DNA of 64,000 bases, from positions 236,501 through 300,500 of the forward strand of contig JACEVL010000775.1 of assembly GCA_020284085.1 (NCBI GenBank), written 5' to 3'. The stretch's first letter is position 1. Each line of letters opens with the position of its first letter. The notes under the pieces were generated by a model. The model was not told the origin of the DNA. It did no database searches and saw only the letters and a list, made by a program, of their open reading frames with translations. The position numbers and the translations under genes are program-made. This document shows, piece by piece, positions 35,711 to 47,800 of the stretch. This DNA comes from Aporrectodea caliginosa (taxonomy: Eukaryota > Annelida > Clitellata > Crassiclitellata > Lumbricidae).

Positions 35711-37199
35711 AGACACAAACACTGGAAGTTTCACTTACAGGAGAAGAGAGCAAGGGACAGAAGAAGAGATAGGGGGTCGAGTGCACAAACAAAGATACTG
35801 ACTTCTACAATGATTGGTGTTAATTGATTAACTTTTCTCATTGTTGGCCTTCAGTGTCAGACGTTGTTGTGTTGTGTTTGTTTGTTAATTATGGCTAATC
35901 CAAAATAGTCGTGACAACCTCTGTGCAGTTCTAACTTAATGTGACCAGAGCACTTTTCAAGTTTGGTCTAGCAAGCAGGATAAGTATAGATCCACTCTTC
36001 CTATCCTCCCATTGGTAATTTTTCAGTGGTAAGTTGTAGCTGTTTGTACTTGCCTATATTTGAAAACTAGAATTGATCTATCTGGTGACAATTTTATAAT
36101 GAAAACCCTGTGTTGTAGTTTTCCCACTTTAGCATGTGTTGGTGGTATAGCTTACTATACTTTACATACCATATCCTTGTTGTATGTACCTCTTGACCAA
36201 TCTGCATCTCTGTGGCATACTGTATTCCATTAATGTGGGCACCTTACTTAACGACAGTATTGTAGCATTTCTTAGGTGATGTTTTATGTTGCGATTGTAG
36301 CTGCTGGGGATGATGATGATGATACAACAGTATATCTGGTGTACCTCTGTGCATCATGGCTGTGTTCGAGGTGGATGTTTATACTGTAGTTTTCGGCACT
36401 TGCATACCTGTGGCATACCATCCATCTTTTTATGGACGATAGGGTATGTGTGTGTGTATGTATGTGTAAGATGATTGAGTTGCTTCAAGTGGATCAGAGA
36501 CACTGTGCTGAAATGTGTAGATCATAACTTGAATGTTTTTATAATTTGTTTTCCAGTCTGTGTAAAATGTGCATTGTGTATGAAGTTGCCATCCACCGTA
36601 GTTGTGTGTATAATTACAATGGCATACCTACATCTGTTTACCTCTGGCTTTGCCTTTTTAATCTACTGTTCGTACTAGTCCTTGATGTGAAATTTTGGGC
36701 ACACTACTGTACTTTTTTTTTAACTAGGATGCAAGACTGTGATCTTTATTTGTGGTTTTGCACTGCTATTCTTTAAAATGTTCTTGCTTCAGAGCTAGAA
36801 GGAAAATGGCTGGTATCGTAGATTCACGATATGAGAATTCGGAAAATGGGGTGCAATTTCTAGAAATTGCAGAATTTTTTGCTCGATACTGGGATGATGA
36901 TGCTTGGGATAGTGTAAAGGGAAATGTGTTAGTTGTGCTTTTCTGTCCGAATCGCCAAATGAATACAACGTATAACTTGTGCAGGTATTTTGTAAAGGTT
37001 TACAAGGATGGGGAACAATTGACGAGACTAGCATAAAGCTCGAGACAGTGTCCTGCGTCAGCCATCAAGTGGAAGCCACTTGATCTAAACATACTGCTCT
37101 TGACTCCTCAGTAACACTTCTTACCCTGCTGTGGTATTCTTTGAAACAAATCTAACCCCACTTGGGTATTGGTATTTAATGATTTAATGTTGGGGAAAT

Positions 37200-37205
37200 A
37201 ATAAA
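37200..37205 (+). terminator. Poly(A) signal of the 14-3-3 gene
   Basis: AATAAA lies 1.49 kb after the stop codon and is followed by a T/G-rich stretch (GTTTTTGG...TTGTGCGCTTTTC). The region 35711-37235 has no competing gene evidence and is read as the 3' UTR. Confidence 0.6.
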
Positions 37206-37536
37206 GTTTTTGGAAATTTGAATTGTGCGCTTTTCTAAGAAAATTGTAATTTACCTGATTAAGCCTTTTGTTGATTTGTCTGTGGCTATCTAGTTTAGGA
37301 GTTGATTTGGTTGTATTTTGAGGAGTGACGGAGATGATTGTTGATTATGGCGTAAATATGCAGTGGAAGGCATGCAAGTTCATTCAAAGTGATTTGTTTT
37401 CTGAAGATCACAGTGGGGTTTGTATAGTGGTTAGAGATATGGTTAATATAGGTTTCCGTGTGAAACTTGAATTTTCTTATTGCGGGTTTGCTGGGTCATA
37501 ATGGAACACAATAGTGCACCAGAATCGTCCTTGTAT

Positions 37537-37622
37537 GATCGAAATCTGAGGATGTTCTGCTAAATCTGCAGAAAAGGATAAATCAGGCCACATTGTAGGA
37601 GATGGAAGTTGCCTTTTTTTAT
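37537..37622 (+). repeat. Direct duplication, copy 1 (partner 38575-38660)
   Basis: GATCGAAATCTGAGGATGTT, CTAAATCTGCAGAAAA and ATCAGG-CACATTGT-G-AGA are shared in order with 38575-38660. Confidence 0.75.
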
Positions 37623-37726
37623 TAGGGAACAAGACAGTGGAGGGCATTTCAGAACACCGGTCATTGCTCAGTGCCAGTGGCGGATTTAGCTATAGGCTTG
37701 GAGAGGCAGTTTGTCCCGCGCTTCTC

Positions 37727-37925
37727 TTGGCTAGTGTAGTTGAGTGGTTCTCACTCTGGACTGTCAATCGAGAGGTCGGGGTGTTCAAATCCCCACCAGG
37801 GCAGAAAATTTTGTTCGAGATTTCTGTTCCACCAGCACCCCTAGCCAACTCCGCTATAATGACACTGACTGTACACTGTCGGTGGGAAGATGAGACGGCG
37901 AGGAAGAGGGTTGGCCACCCGCCCT
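37727..37925 (+). mobile_element. tRNA-derived SINE (serine/leucine-like head)
   Basis: A perfect A box TAGTTGAGTGG (37737-37747) and a near-consensus B box TGTTCAAATCC (37782-37792) are 34 bases apart, as in tRNA genes. The head GTAGTTGAGTGGTTCTCACT resembles class II tRNAs. A GC-rich body follows. The acceptor stem does not pair well, so it is not a functional tRNA gene. Confidence 0.65.
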
Positions 37926-38432
37926 CGTATGCCGAGGCTAAGAAAATGAAGTTGCTAACACTTCATACCCATGGTTGCCTCAGGGTTAGCTCAAGGGACT
38001 GCTGTTCTCTTGGATGTAAAATTATGGCAGTGTCCCGTGATATTCGATCCCCCCCATAAGCATATCCCCGGATGGAATAAACCGGTGTAGAGTATCTGGG
38101 GGGATAAACCATTCTATCCCCCCATCGTCATACGAATCACGATAGCCAAGACGAAAATCCAGTCAAAATCACCAAACACGAAGTAAATTAATTTCAGGTC
38201 GACGTACGAACTAGGATACGCAACTTAAAAAATTGTATGTGTACAATAAATCCAAACAGTACGACTCAATACACTTAGAAACTGCCAGTAATGCAAGATA
38301 AGATACTCCATTTCGCTAAGGGGATACTCTATTTTGTGACAGCTGCACTCCTCAGAGCAGACCCGTGCATGGTGGACTGCCGGAATGTGTCGTCCCTGTG
38401 GATATGCTCTTGCTCTGCATGCTGGGGCTTTA

Positions 38433-38535
38433 CTGAATGCTATCGAAGCTTGCTTGTCTCCTAAACATGCAACTGATGCCAGTGATTATAAAGATAGAGT
38501 ACATGTATGTGTGCAAACTGTGTAGAAAGACGAGA
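38433..38535 (-). repeat. LINE 3' fragment related to 39255-39345
   Basis: CTTTACTGAATGCTATCGAA, GCTTGTCTCCTAAACATGC and GTGTAGAAAGACGAG match the left end of the LINE at 39235-40385. It ends in an (AAT)n run. Confidence 0.55.
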
Positions 38536-38574
38536 TTAAAGCGAGAATAATAATAATAATAATAGCATCACTAT

Positions 38575-38660
38575 GATCGAAATCTGAGGATGTTTTGGCT
38601 AAATCTGCAGAAAAACATACATCAGGTCACATTGTGGAAGACAAGAATTGGTATCTTTTT
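38575..38660 (+). repeat. Direct duplication, copy 2 (partner 37537-37622)
   Basis: Same orientation and about 1.04 kb from copy 1. The interval between them holds the tRNA-derived SINE and a LINE fragment. Confidence 0.75.
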
Positions 38661-39234
38661 ATCCATCTAGTTTAACTTACGGAAATCTTGTTTGTTTGTT
38701 TGTTTGTTTGAGCCACTGGCTAAAAAGTCAAATCTTGCGACGACTAATTCGATCACTAAAAATTATTCAATCGTCCTGAAACTTGGCAGATAGACTCGCC
38801 CTCGCAGACACTTCATTCTATAAAAATTTCAGCTCCCCAAAAAGGCAAGCTTATAGAATCGGGGAATCCCCTTTTTCGATACGCAGCGTTGTCATTGGCC
38901 GCAACAAAAACGGGCGCGCTGCCTGATTAAACGCACGCTATGTCGTAAAATGAACGCGTACTATATATTTGTAGAGGTAACTGCTTCGTAAGACGCATTA
39001 TAGGATACTAGATGGATATAGTAAAAAACTTTGTTTTTACGGGCTGTATTTTATTATAAATCTGAAAACGATAAAGAGGTCTTTTGTTGACCGTTGAATG
39101 ATTGGTATAGTGCATGAGCCTATACTAGCCTAGTAATGCGGACAAAGGGAGGGAGGGGTCGTCCTTTATGGACGACCCCATTGACGACTAATCCACCAGT
39201 CGCGGCTTCACTGGTGTTGGCTTGTGCCGAAAGG

Positions 39235-40385
39235 AAGGAAGTGGGTTTAGTCGGATTCAGACGGAGCTTTGCTGAATGCCATCAAAGCCTGTTTGTCTCC
39301 TAAACTTGCCAGTGGTTGTAAAGAGTGAGTAGACCGTATGTGGAGCAGTGTAGAAGACGACAAGCTTGGTGCAACAGTGGTAATCGTTGATGACGGTGGT
39401 TGTGTTGTGGCGTAGGAGTAAAACCTGGATAAGATATCTTGAAGAGTTCGGTTTTCAATCGTGAGTGGAAAAGCAGTAGCGGACAGTGCTAGCGGAGGAG
39501 AGGTGAAAGATAGGCGAGATAGAAGAATGAGAAAACTGCAGGAGATATTTTGAGAGTTCATTCCATAGACCTGGAGCAGCATAGACTAAGGAGCGGTTGC
39601 AGAATTTCAGAGAGGAAGAGACTTAAAGCAGAGATAGAGAAAGACGATGAAGAGCGAGTAAACCGGGCGGTTCGATGGTAAATAGTTGACGAATAGCTGG
39701 CGAATGTATGAGGATCAGAGGTGCAAAAAACCAAACTTTTTTCAAAATGAAAAGTTGGTTTTTTGGTTTTTTGGTTTTATTTGGTTTTTTGGTTTATTGT
39801 TTTGGAGATTTTCCTATTTCGGATCATAAAACTCATAAAAATGTCATAATACGGTACCGTTCAAAATAATCAGATGCATAGGCCTATAAATGAAATTAAC
39901 TAGAACAGTAGAACTGTAGAATGTCATAAAACGAAGTTAACAAAGACCATACAACAATTTCCAAAAGAGTTTAAGAGGCGACATTTTTCACATTTATAAT
40001 TTTGAAATTTGTAAAAAACCAAAAAACCAAAATTTGAGGTTTTTTTTTTTTTTTTAAAAAAAAAAAAACCAAAAACCAAAAAACCAAGCCTTTAACAGCC
40101 CTGATGAGGATTGAACGGTTTGAAGGGCATTTTTTGTGATGAATGCGCTGAGGAGTTTTAGCCAATGAAGTGATTTGAGAACAAATGTTATGTGGCGGTG
40201 TTTGGGAGTTTTGGTGACTGCGCGGGCGGGAGCTTTCTGGACTGTTTGCAGGCGCTTTACTTGAGAAGAGTCGATGTTGTACAAAGTGGAATTACAGTGG
40301 TCGAGTTTGGAATGAACATTAGACGTGGCTCTTATGTAGGCGGTCATAATTATGTGATCAAGTATTGGGAGCAATCGACGAAGGT
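39235..40385 (-). pseudogene. Degraded CR1/L2-like LINE, split by a MITE
   Basis: The minus strand at the right reads NVHSKLDHCNSTLYNIDSSQ, then VKRLQTVQKAPARAVTKTPK, then ITFVLKSLHWLKLLSAFITK, a clear CR1/L2 RT thumb. After the 388-bp insertion, the left part encodes YAAPGLWNELSKYLLQF in one frame, the usual C-terminal A-P-R-LWN-LP block. Part of the region between RT and tail is deleted and the frame is broken. Confidence 0.8.
39716..40103. mobile_element. 388-bp hAT-type MITE nested in a LINE
   Basis: The flanking 8-mers are identical, ATGAGGAT at 39708-39715 and 40104-40111, and fit the known hAT preference nTnnnnAn. The termini are CAGAGGTG and, reversed, CAGGGCTG. Long subterminal inverted repeats of GGTTTTTTGGTTTT and AAACCAAAAAACC follow. 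Confidence 0.88.
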
Positions 40386-40403
40386 TACGAATTTGCTTTA
40401 CAT

Positions 40404-40405
<2 letters not shown>

Positions 40406-40455
<50 letters not shown>

Positions 40456-40517
40456 TTGGGTTCGATGAGGCCCTAGAACCTTTATTCTAATAACCATGAT
40501 TTTAAGAACTCTGATTT

Positions 40518-40597
<80 letters not shown>

Positions 40598-40617
40598 TAA
40601 TAATAATAACAATAACA
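40406..40617. repeat. Two (AAT)n microsatellites
   Basis: AAT triplet runs occupy about 40408-40454 and 40520-40610, separated by 65 bases of unique sequence. Translated long Ile runs here are artefacts. Confidence 0.95.
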
Positions 40618-41122
40618 GCCGTAACACAGCCATGCCGTTGCAAGGGCGCCTCACAGTCAACTAACAGCAGGTGCCAGATAGCTGGATGATGTGGTCGGCA
40701 AAGGCGAGCTTTTGTTGAAGGTGATTCCATGATTGCGGACAGGAGATGAGTAGAAGAGAAGAGCAGTTCGTTGCATTCAGCATGGAGCATGAATTTGCGG
40801 GCCTGCTTCTGGCATCCTTCGAGGTGGGTATACGCAACCTCTCGCGAACACCAATGTCGGATTATGGGGATGCTAATTGCCGCGGCGGTGCGACTCTTCT
40901 GAATTTGTGTTGTGCGAATTAAGGCTCTTCTCCACAACATTAGTATCCAGTGGACAGCAGATGTAAGGACAATGACCCATTTGAGTTTTTTGGGCTACGC
41001 CAATGAATTGTCCCCAAGCTGACTGACGAAAGAAGGTTGCATACTAATTAAGAAAGGTAAATAAATGCTTAGGATTATGAAAAACGTCATCAGTTTTGCG
41101 GCGAGGTTGTAAGTACAACATT

Positions 41123-41331
41123 CGGGCTTTTCGTACTTTTCCCCTTGCAGACTTAACTGGATGCGCAGTTGATCAAGCAGCGCAGGTGTCATACATGTAT
41201 ACGCTCCAACTGCTTTTTTTCGATCGACCAGGTAAGCAACGGCGTTGATAACCGCCTGATCTATTATTATTATAAAAATACGGGCTTTTCGTACTTTTCC
41301 CCTTGCAGACTTAACTGGATGCGCAGTTGAT
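41123..41331 (+). repeat. Perfect 51-bp direct repeat, 158 bp apart
   Basis: 41123-41173 and 41281-41331 are identical (CGGGCTTTTCGTACTTTTCC to GCGCAGTTGAT). The perfect identity implies a recent copying event next to the LINE tail. Confidence 0.85.
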
Positions 41332-41489
41332 TGTGCGCTCAGGAAGTCGGATGGTCAACCAATTACGTGGCTCAAATTGTGGCTAACCTGCAGACATGTT
41401 CGCAAGTATCGGACTATATGTGAGAGACACATTACTCTAGGTTCTAGGTTCCTCATGGAACCAGCCTCTGTATAAAGTCAGTGCAGCTG

Positions 41490-42345
41490 CAAATGCAATG
41501 AAGAAAATATAAATATCTGCTCATCTTGCTCCTACTGGCCGCAATGCTCTCTCTCGAGACTTGCACCTCTGTATGTCTTCCAATCGGCTCTCACTTAATC
41601 CAAATAAGATGCAGCTCATCTGGTTCGGCACTCGCCAACAGCTTCTGAAGTTTGACTTTCCCCTTCTTACAGAGAGATTCCATCCTTTACGTTTCACTCC
41701 AGTACTCGAGGCCTTGGTGTAGTCCTGGACAGCACACTCACCTTTTCTGAAAATATGGCCAATCTTACCCGATCTTCCTACTTCCACCTGAAGCGTCTTA
41801 GAGCAAGCCGACGCTCTGTCTCCTCCTCTATCTTTATTTTATGGTCCTGTATTGTCCATGCCTTCATCTGCTCTTGAATAGATTATTGTAATTCTCTCCT
41901 GGTTGGTCTTCCAAAAGTTCGTCTCTCCCAGACTCACCTCTTCAGTCTGTACTTCTAAATGCTGCACCCAGACTAACAGCCTGACTTCTTCGCTCGTCTC
42001 GCATCTCTGCTTTCATGCCTGACCACCTTCATTGGCTCCCACTTATTGTTGGGGTTCAACTCAAGGTTCTCACATTAATCTACCGGTCGTATACTGGCCT
42101 AGCTCCCAAGTATCTGTGTGAGTCAGTGTGACTTCATCAGCCCGCCGACCTCAGCCACTTTTCTTCGCCCGCTACGCTCACTTGACCGGCAGCTTCCTCC
42201 TTCAACGCTTTCGTCTTTATTAACTGGTGGGCCAAGTGCCTCTTTTCGTTGCCTCAAGACCTCTTTATTTTCTCTGGGTCTCTCGCACTGGGAGCGCCTC
42301 TGAGTGGTGTGCACTGCGAGGGGCGCTATATAAATTTATAGATAC
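41490..42345 (+). pseudogene. Degraded CR1/L2-like LINE, RT C-terminus and 3' tail
   Basis: Frames read in succession MSSNRLSLNPNKMQLIWFGT, then (shifted) a TRSSYFHLKRLRASRRSVS-like stretch, then LHWLPLIVGVQLKVL and a YWPSSQVS/LRPLRSLDRQLPPS segment. N-RL-LNP-KT--LW-GTR is a conserved motif of CR1/L2 RTs. The 3' end is GGGGCGCTATATAAATTTAT followed by A-rich repeats. This identifies the GCGCTATATAAAT module seen elsewhere as the LINE 3' end. Confidence 0.8.
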
Positions 42346-42582
42346 AATAAAAAATACAATAAAACTTGCAGACTAAATACCACACAGCCAGCCACCATTT
42401 CGGTGTCGTTAACTTAAGTTGTTAGGTTAAAATGTAAATGTACATATACACATTTTTGTATAGTGACCGTATGACCTCGACCCTGTTCATTTTTCGATAA
42501 GTTGATCGGGTGAGATCCTACACCACAGCTGTCATGTGAAAATGAGTACCACGCCATTCAAGGTCCTCTGTACAATGTGCAG

Positions 42583-44883
42583 TAGGGTGACACTCAAAAT
42601 TAAAGTTTTAAATTTTAAAAGTCTCACCCTTTCAGATGGTTATATACATTTAAGTAACTATTCAGAAATTTTTTGAAATTAATTGGTCAATGTTTAAAGG
42701 TCGCTCAACGCGGGAAAAGTTTGACATTATGGTCAGTGCTAAACACAATGATGATATACAGGCTATCAACTTATGGTCTTGATACCACTACTGTTTATCA
42801 AGTCCCTTTATGATTGTTTGTTGTTTGAGTCTGGATATTCCTTCCCATGGTTCTCAACCACCTGCAGTAGGTATTACTTCTGTTCTTCCTGATTTTGCAA
42901 GCACTCCATTGAATGACTGACTGTATCAGTGCGTAGACGCGTACGTTCGACCGCATCATTTACGACTTTGAAGCTCATAACTCGGCGACGAGCCAATAGA
43001 AAGTTGTCGTTTGTCTGTCATGCGCTTGGAAGTAGTTGTAGAAAGTCTGCAGGAATATCCAGTGCAGCAAAGAGTTTCTTAGTGTTTGTAGTTACAAAAT
43101 CATATAGCTCTCGTAGTGGTACTTCCTGCACATTAACTTTGATATGCCAAAGAGGTTCATCGCATGCTAGACGTTTGAGGGCTGCAACCATTGCTATCAT
43201 CAGAAGCAGCCGAATCAAACCATGCCACGCCAGCCAACATCTCGCTCAAGTACCACAAATGGTTTGAAAAGCTATGTGCTGCTGCTTTAGCGACGGTCTC
43301 ATTTGCTGCATTGTTCAAAGACATTTACTAGCAGCTGTCTGAATCCTCGTTATGCCTCACTCTCAATAATATAATCCAATCTAATTTGCCCCATTAGAAC
43401 TATACCTATTAAAGTGCTGAACAGTGCATTATCCAGGCCCAAAGCAATAATAGTACTATAGTCTCTAATACTATAACTGCATAATCATGCATTGATGTTA
43501 CTTGTTGCGTCTTGACAGCAAGTTATTAAATAAACGAAAAATACAAAATACAATTGTTACAAATGAGCTGCTGCAACTGTTGCAAGTTATTCCAGGGTGC
43601 TGACATTGGACACTGGCATGTGCACAATGCCTTGAGATACACCTGAAGAACAAATTAGATCGAACTCAAGCCGGCTTAGCAGTTTAAACGCAGTCGGATG
43701 AAAATGAGAAAGGAAGAGGTAGATTTTCAAACAATATATCAACTTCCCCATCCACTGCATTCTGTGGAAAGCTCCAGGAGCAATGATGTGTTGTTCATCA
43801 CCAGGTGGGACGTCTAAAAATATCAAAGCTAGTCCCAAAAGCTCTTTGTAGTCATCTCATGCATGAAAATTCTTCAACTGACCTTGCACAAAACTGACCA
43901 AGTCATCTCTGAATGGCTCCAGCAGTGAAACAATAAAATATTCAACCATGTAATTCCTATGGCCATCTTTATCAATCGAGCTGCAAGATTTCACAAATTT
44001 TTCTAACAGTTTCATTGTAGGTCTGCTTGATTTTGCTGTCAGAGTATCGAAGACTCTCCCACGATCAGCTCATGCACATGATGTCTGCAGGGCAAGCTTA
44101 GAAGATTTGTCTTAAGCTTGAGCTCCAGCAGAACACATGGTCCTGCAAGAAGGCTGGTTTTGCTAGACGTGTCAAAAGACATAGGTCGTATGCGGCCAAC
44201 TACATGTATATTCTACTCTTCAGGAAAGTTGAGAACAGCTGAAGCTTGTGCTTTGCGTGTTCCATTAGGCAGTAAAGGAACTCCTAAGAATTTCATTTTT
44301 CCTTCACCTGATACCAGCACAACCAGCCGGTCAACATGTTCTGTTGATGTCAACTTGCCATCCCAATGAACTGTAAGTGGAACCTCGGGAGCACACTGCA
44401 CAGGCCACTAATCCATCTACAATACTAAGCCGTAGTTGTAGCCTACTCATCAGTAAGTAAAAAATTATTAAATGTCAAATGCTGTTCTAAAATAATAAAT
44501 TAATGCATTACATTTTGTTCTCTTTTTACAGCTTCAATATAACAAAGACATGCAAAATCTTTACATTAATTTATTGGTTTTAGTAAAGTGAATAATAACT
44601 GCACTATGCAAAATGATTGATGAAGAAAGTATAACAGGGGAAATTAAAATCAGAATTAAAAAATTTCATTGGCAGCGCAGCCAACAAAATTTTTGAGCGT
44701 ATTTACTTTTATTAACATTGTGTCTCTATTGAAAGTTCAGTGACCTTGAGCGACCTCTAAATGTTTTTAGATTTCACTAAAATTTTCTACAGATGTCACT
44801 AATATTATAGAGAACACTTTTGAGGGGTGAGACTTTAGAAAATCTAAAAATAATATTTTTGTGTATTGTTCAGTGTCACCCTA
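42583..44883 (-). mobile_element. 2301-bp hAT-like DNA transposon with transposase relic
   Basis: The ends are inverted repeats: TAGGGTGACACT and, reversed from the right, TAGGGTGACACT, each followed about 35-50 bases inward by AAAAGTCTCACCC / AAAGTCTCACCC. Identical 8-mers ATGTGCAG flank it (42575-42582 and 44884-44891), matching the hAT preference nTnnnnAn. The TAGGG start recalls Ac-type hAT ends. The interior carries a minus-strand transposase-like reading frame with stops. Confidence 0.85.
43587..44401 (-). pseudogene. Broken DDE-type transposase-like gene inside the 2.3-kb element
   Basis: From right to left the minus strand encodes PLTVHWDGKL, DRLVVLVSGEGKMKFLGVPL, SFDTSSKTSLLAGPCVLLEL, CRHHVHELIV and, after a break, ALIFLDVPPGDEQ, APGAFHRMQWMGKLIYCLKI. 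I recognise this order from uncharacterised multi-copy metazoan proteins that look like transposases. WDGK and FDTS supply plausible catalytic aspartates. Stops at the FPEE boundary and elsewhere show that it is dead. The superfamily assignment to hAT rests on the target duplication. Confidence 0.6.
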
Positions 44884-44891
44884 ATGTGCAG

Positions 44892-47800
44892 GTGTCTTTA
44901 TATCTGAAGTAATTAATTGATTGATTTCACGAACAGCATAACTCCGTCACCAGATGCTTATACGTATTTACTAATATTCTTTTAACTAAGAAATAAATAT
45001 CAAAATCAGTGGGAGCTGTTGACAGAGTATTCTTCAATACCGTTTATTCTGTTTAGCTTTCGAAACTGCTTCGATTGGCAGCGCTACAGCGCAGATCTGT
45101 GGGAACGCTGGATAGCAACTGGTAGGCCTGCACAGGCATCTGGGGAGGAAAAGGGACTAACGAAACTGGAAATGGAAGGAGTACGGGAATGAAAGAGACC
45201 AGGAAGAGGAGGAGGAGCAAGGGGCGGCGTCGCAAGAGGCGTCGTCGCTTTTATGGTAGTGCATGTATTATGTGGGCAGAAATCATTGTCGAGTCATGTC
45301 TATTGATTCGAGTCGTTCATGCGTGGATTGTATTGTCTTAAAATGCAGCCTCTTGCTTTGTCTGTTACGTGCGTCGCCTCTGATATTTGCATCTATTCTA
45401 ATCCGAATTATATATATATATATATTATATATTATATATATATAAAATATATAAATAATAGTCATGGAAGTATACAGTAGGCTATACTCACGTAGGATTA
45501 GGCCTATGCACGAATATTTCTAGGCTATATATATTATAGGTGTATATATACGTAGGGCGCATTTCAAATACACACACACATACATATACATTCTGAAAAT
45601 GTATATATATAATATATATATCGAATATATTTATATAATATATATAGGCCTATTGATTCTGTATGCATTTATAAAATCCGCCTCTGTATAGATATAAAAA
45701 TACGTGTTCTGCATATTATAATAATAATAATCCATCTATGATATATTGGCATCTATAATATACGCACATGGACGCGTATACATAAATCTATAAGACTGCA
45801 TGTATCTATATTCTATAGGCAGGCCTGTATGGTCGATGGATTTTGGACAAAGGGAAACGGTCTCTGGCATCGTTGCACAGGATCGATGAGAATGCATGGC
45901 ACAAGTTGTTAAGTGTCGTCGTCATCCTCTGACGCTATAGCGCCGCCGCAGAATCACCGTCGTCGTGAAAGCACTGCAATCAATACATGGCCTCAACGGT
46001 CTCAGGAAGCATAGGTCTAGGGTTCCGCATTGGGCGATTACATATACGGCGTATAAGAAAAGATGTCATTAAGCAAAAAGGTTTATCTATCGGCAGGACA
46101 GCGTCTCAAGACAAGCATCGGACTAAGCCAAGACTATAATTTTCCAAACTATGCCCTAATTGTAATTAGTAACTTCTATTGCACCGGTGTCTACTGCACA
46201 AGGCATCAGCCACTGGCGCAACAAAACGAAACTGTAATCAGGTTATAATCGTAAACTCCGAATTTCTTAAGCGCTACTCGAAAGCTAAGCAGAGGGCACC
46301 GGTTTATTCACGAGCGCTGCGTCGTTTTGCTTTGTTTTGAATGAAAGTCCTGAGCAGAAACTGCAAGAATGCAGAGTTGGTATCATCAAGTAGGCCTACT
46401 TAATGTCGTAGTCGCGGCGGGAGTTTATTCCGAGGAGGTGAATCAGAGCGACTACCAATTTTCCCAATTAAGTATAGGCCCTATATTTTGTTTTTTTGCG
46501 TTGTTGGCAACAGTACTGTTAGCGATTCAGAAAGTAGGCTATACGTCCTATCGATAGTTTTTTGTTGCTCCTGCTTTGCAGACAGATAGGTCTATTCTGG
46601 AGTCTAGTCTAAAGAGACCGCACGTGTTTAAGCAGATTATTAGATAAAGACATAATATTATATTAAAGCGAGCAAAAGAAACCTTAGACTGAGACGAAAT
46701 TGAAAAACAAAAAGCCACAGGCAGAATGTTTTGAAACGTTTAGTTCTGATTGGGAGGGATTTAGAAGGAGTCAGTGATGGCCAAGTATGAAACCCAGCTA
46801 AAGAAAGAAAAACTTTGAAGCCAAAAGCGGGTTAGTTGAGTTCAGACCGTTGTCAGCAGTTGTCGAATTCACTGTGCACATGGTCTACAAATTGCAAATA
46901 AAAAACAGACCAAAAGAAATTTCAATAAAATGGAATGTGGCAATTCAGAGTGGCAAGCGACATATTTAGTGCAGGATTTGATTTAAAATTCTAATTGTTT
47001 GTTATTTCTGTAAACTATTTGCCTTTCCATGTTCTACATTCTCATTTTTTCTATTGAAATGCATAATAAAGTACTTGCTGAAAACGTAAATGGGTGATAA
47101 CATGGGACATATTTAGGGGATCTACGGGTTCAACCCCCAAGTAAATTTCCGAAATTGTTTTATATACGAAATGCAAAAAAATTACTTTTTAAAACTGACA
47201 CCGTACTCTGCGACCATGTCCAATGGTAACCCCTCCCGAAATTGTTTCCTGGCTACTCTTCTGGGTGATAATATGGCTGTGGCTCAAATGTTTCGCGTTA
47301 CTAAGCGCCAATTCTAGCTGTCTTAGGTCTATAGCTTAATTGGCAACAGCTCAAGCGTTCGCTGCTGCTTTCTTCTGCAATTCCATCAACAGTTACTGTA
47401 GGCCTAATCTTGTTTCCTTTGGAGTCTTGTGTTGTCCTGCTCCTTGTTATGACTACAGCTTCTGGTCTTCTGGGCGTGAGGCATGCAGGCAGCAACGTGT
47501 GCATGCAGTATACGTAATGCATATGTCTCACTGGTTTCTAGGGAAACCAGCTTTGTTTTCGCGCCATTATGCTCAGCACTGCAGCTCCTTTGTATAGTCT
47601 GACAGAGGCCACACAATCAGGACTCATGCACGCCTATAGGAAAGCGCGGGCTCTTGGCTCACTCATGCAGTGAGATTAACAGACTATACAGAAGCATGTA
47701 GATACAGTATTGCTAGCATTTTGGAGCTATCACAGGCCTATGTATGCAAAGCCCATCAGTACAAATGCACTTTTGCAGAATTGAAGGCATTTTGTCTGAT

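Noticed and set aside
36475..37036. Several 67-94 residue frames after the 14-3-3 stop
   Set aside because: They lie within the 3' UTR upstream of its poly(A) signal and show no domain.
40482..40940. 152-residue minus-strand frame
   Set aside because: Its C-terminal third is an Ile run from an AAT microsatellite and the rest matches no domain.
45053..45235. 60-residue minus frame with a Leu-rich start resembling a signal peptide
   Set aside because: Arg-Arg-Arg-Pro followed by a short Leu run is compatible with chance in GA-rich DNA. No splice context or downstream exon was seen.
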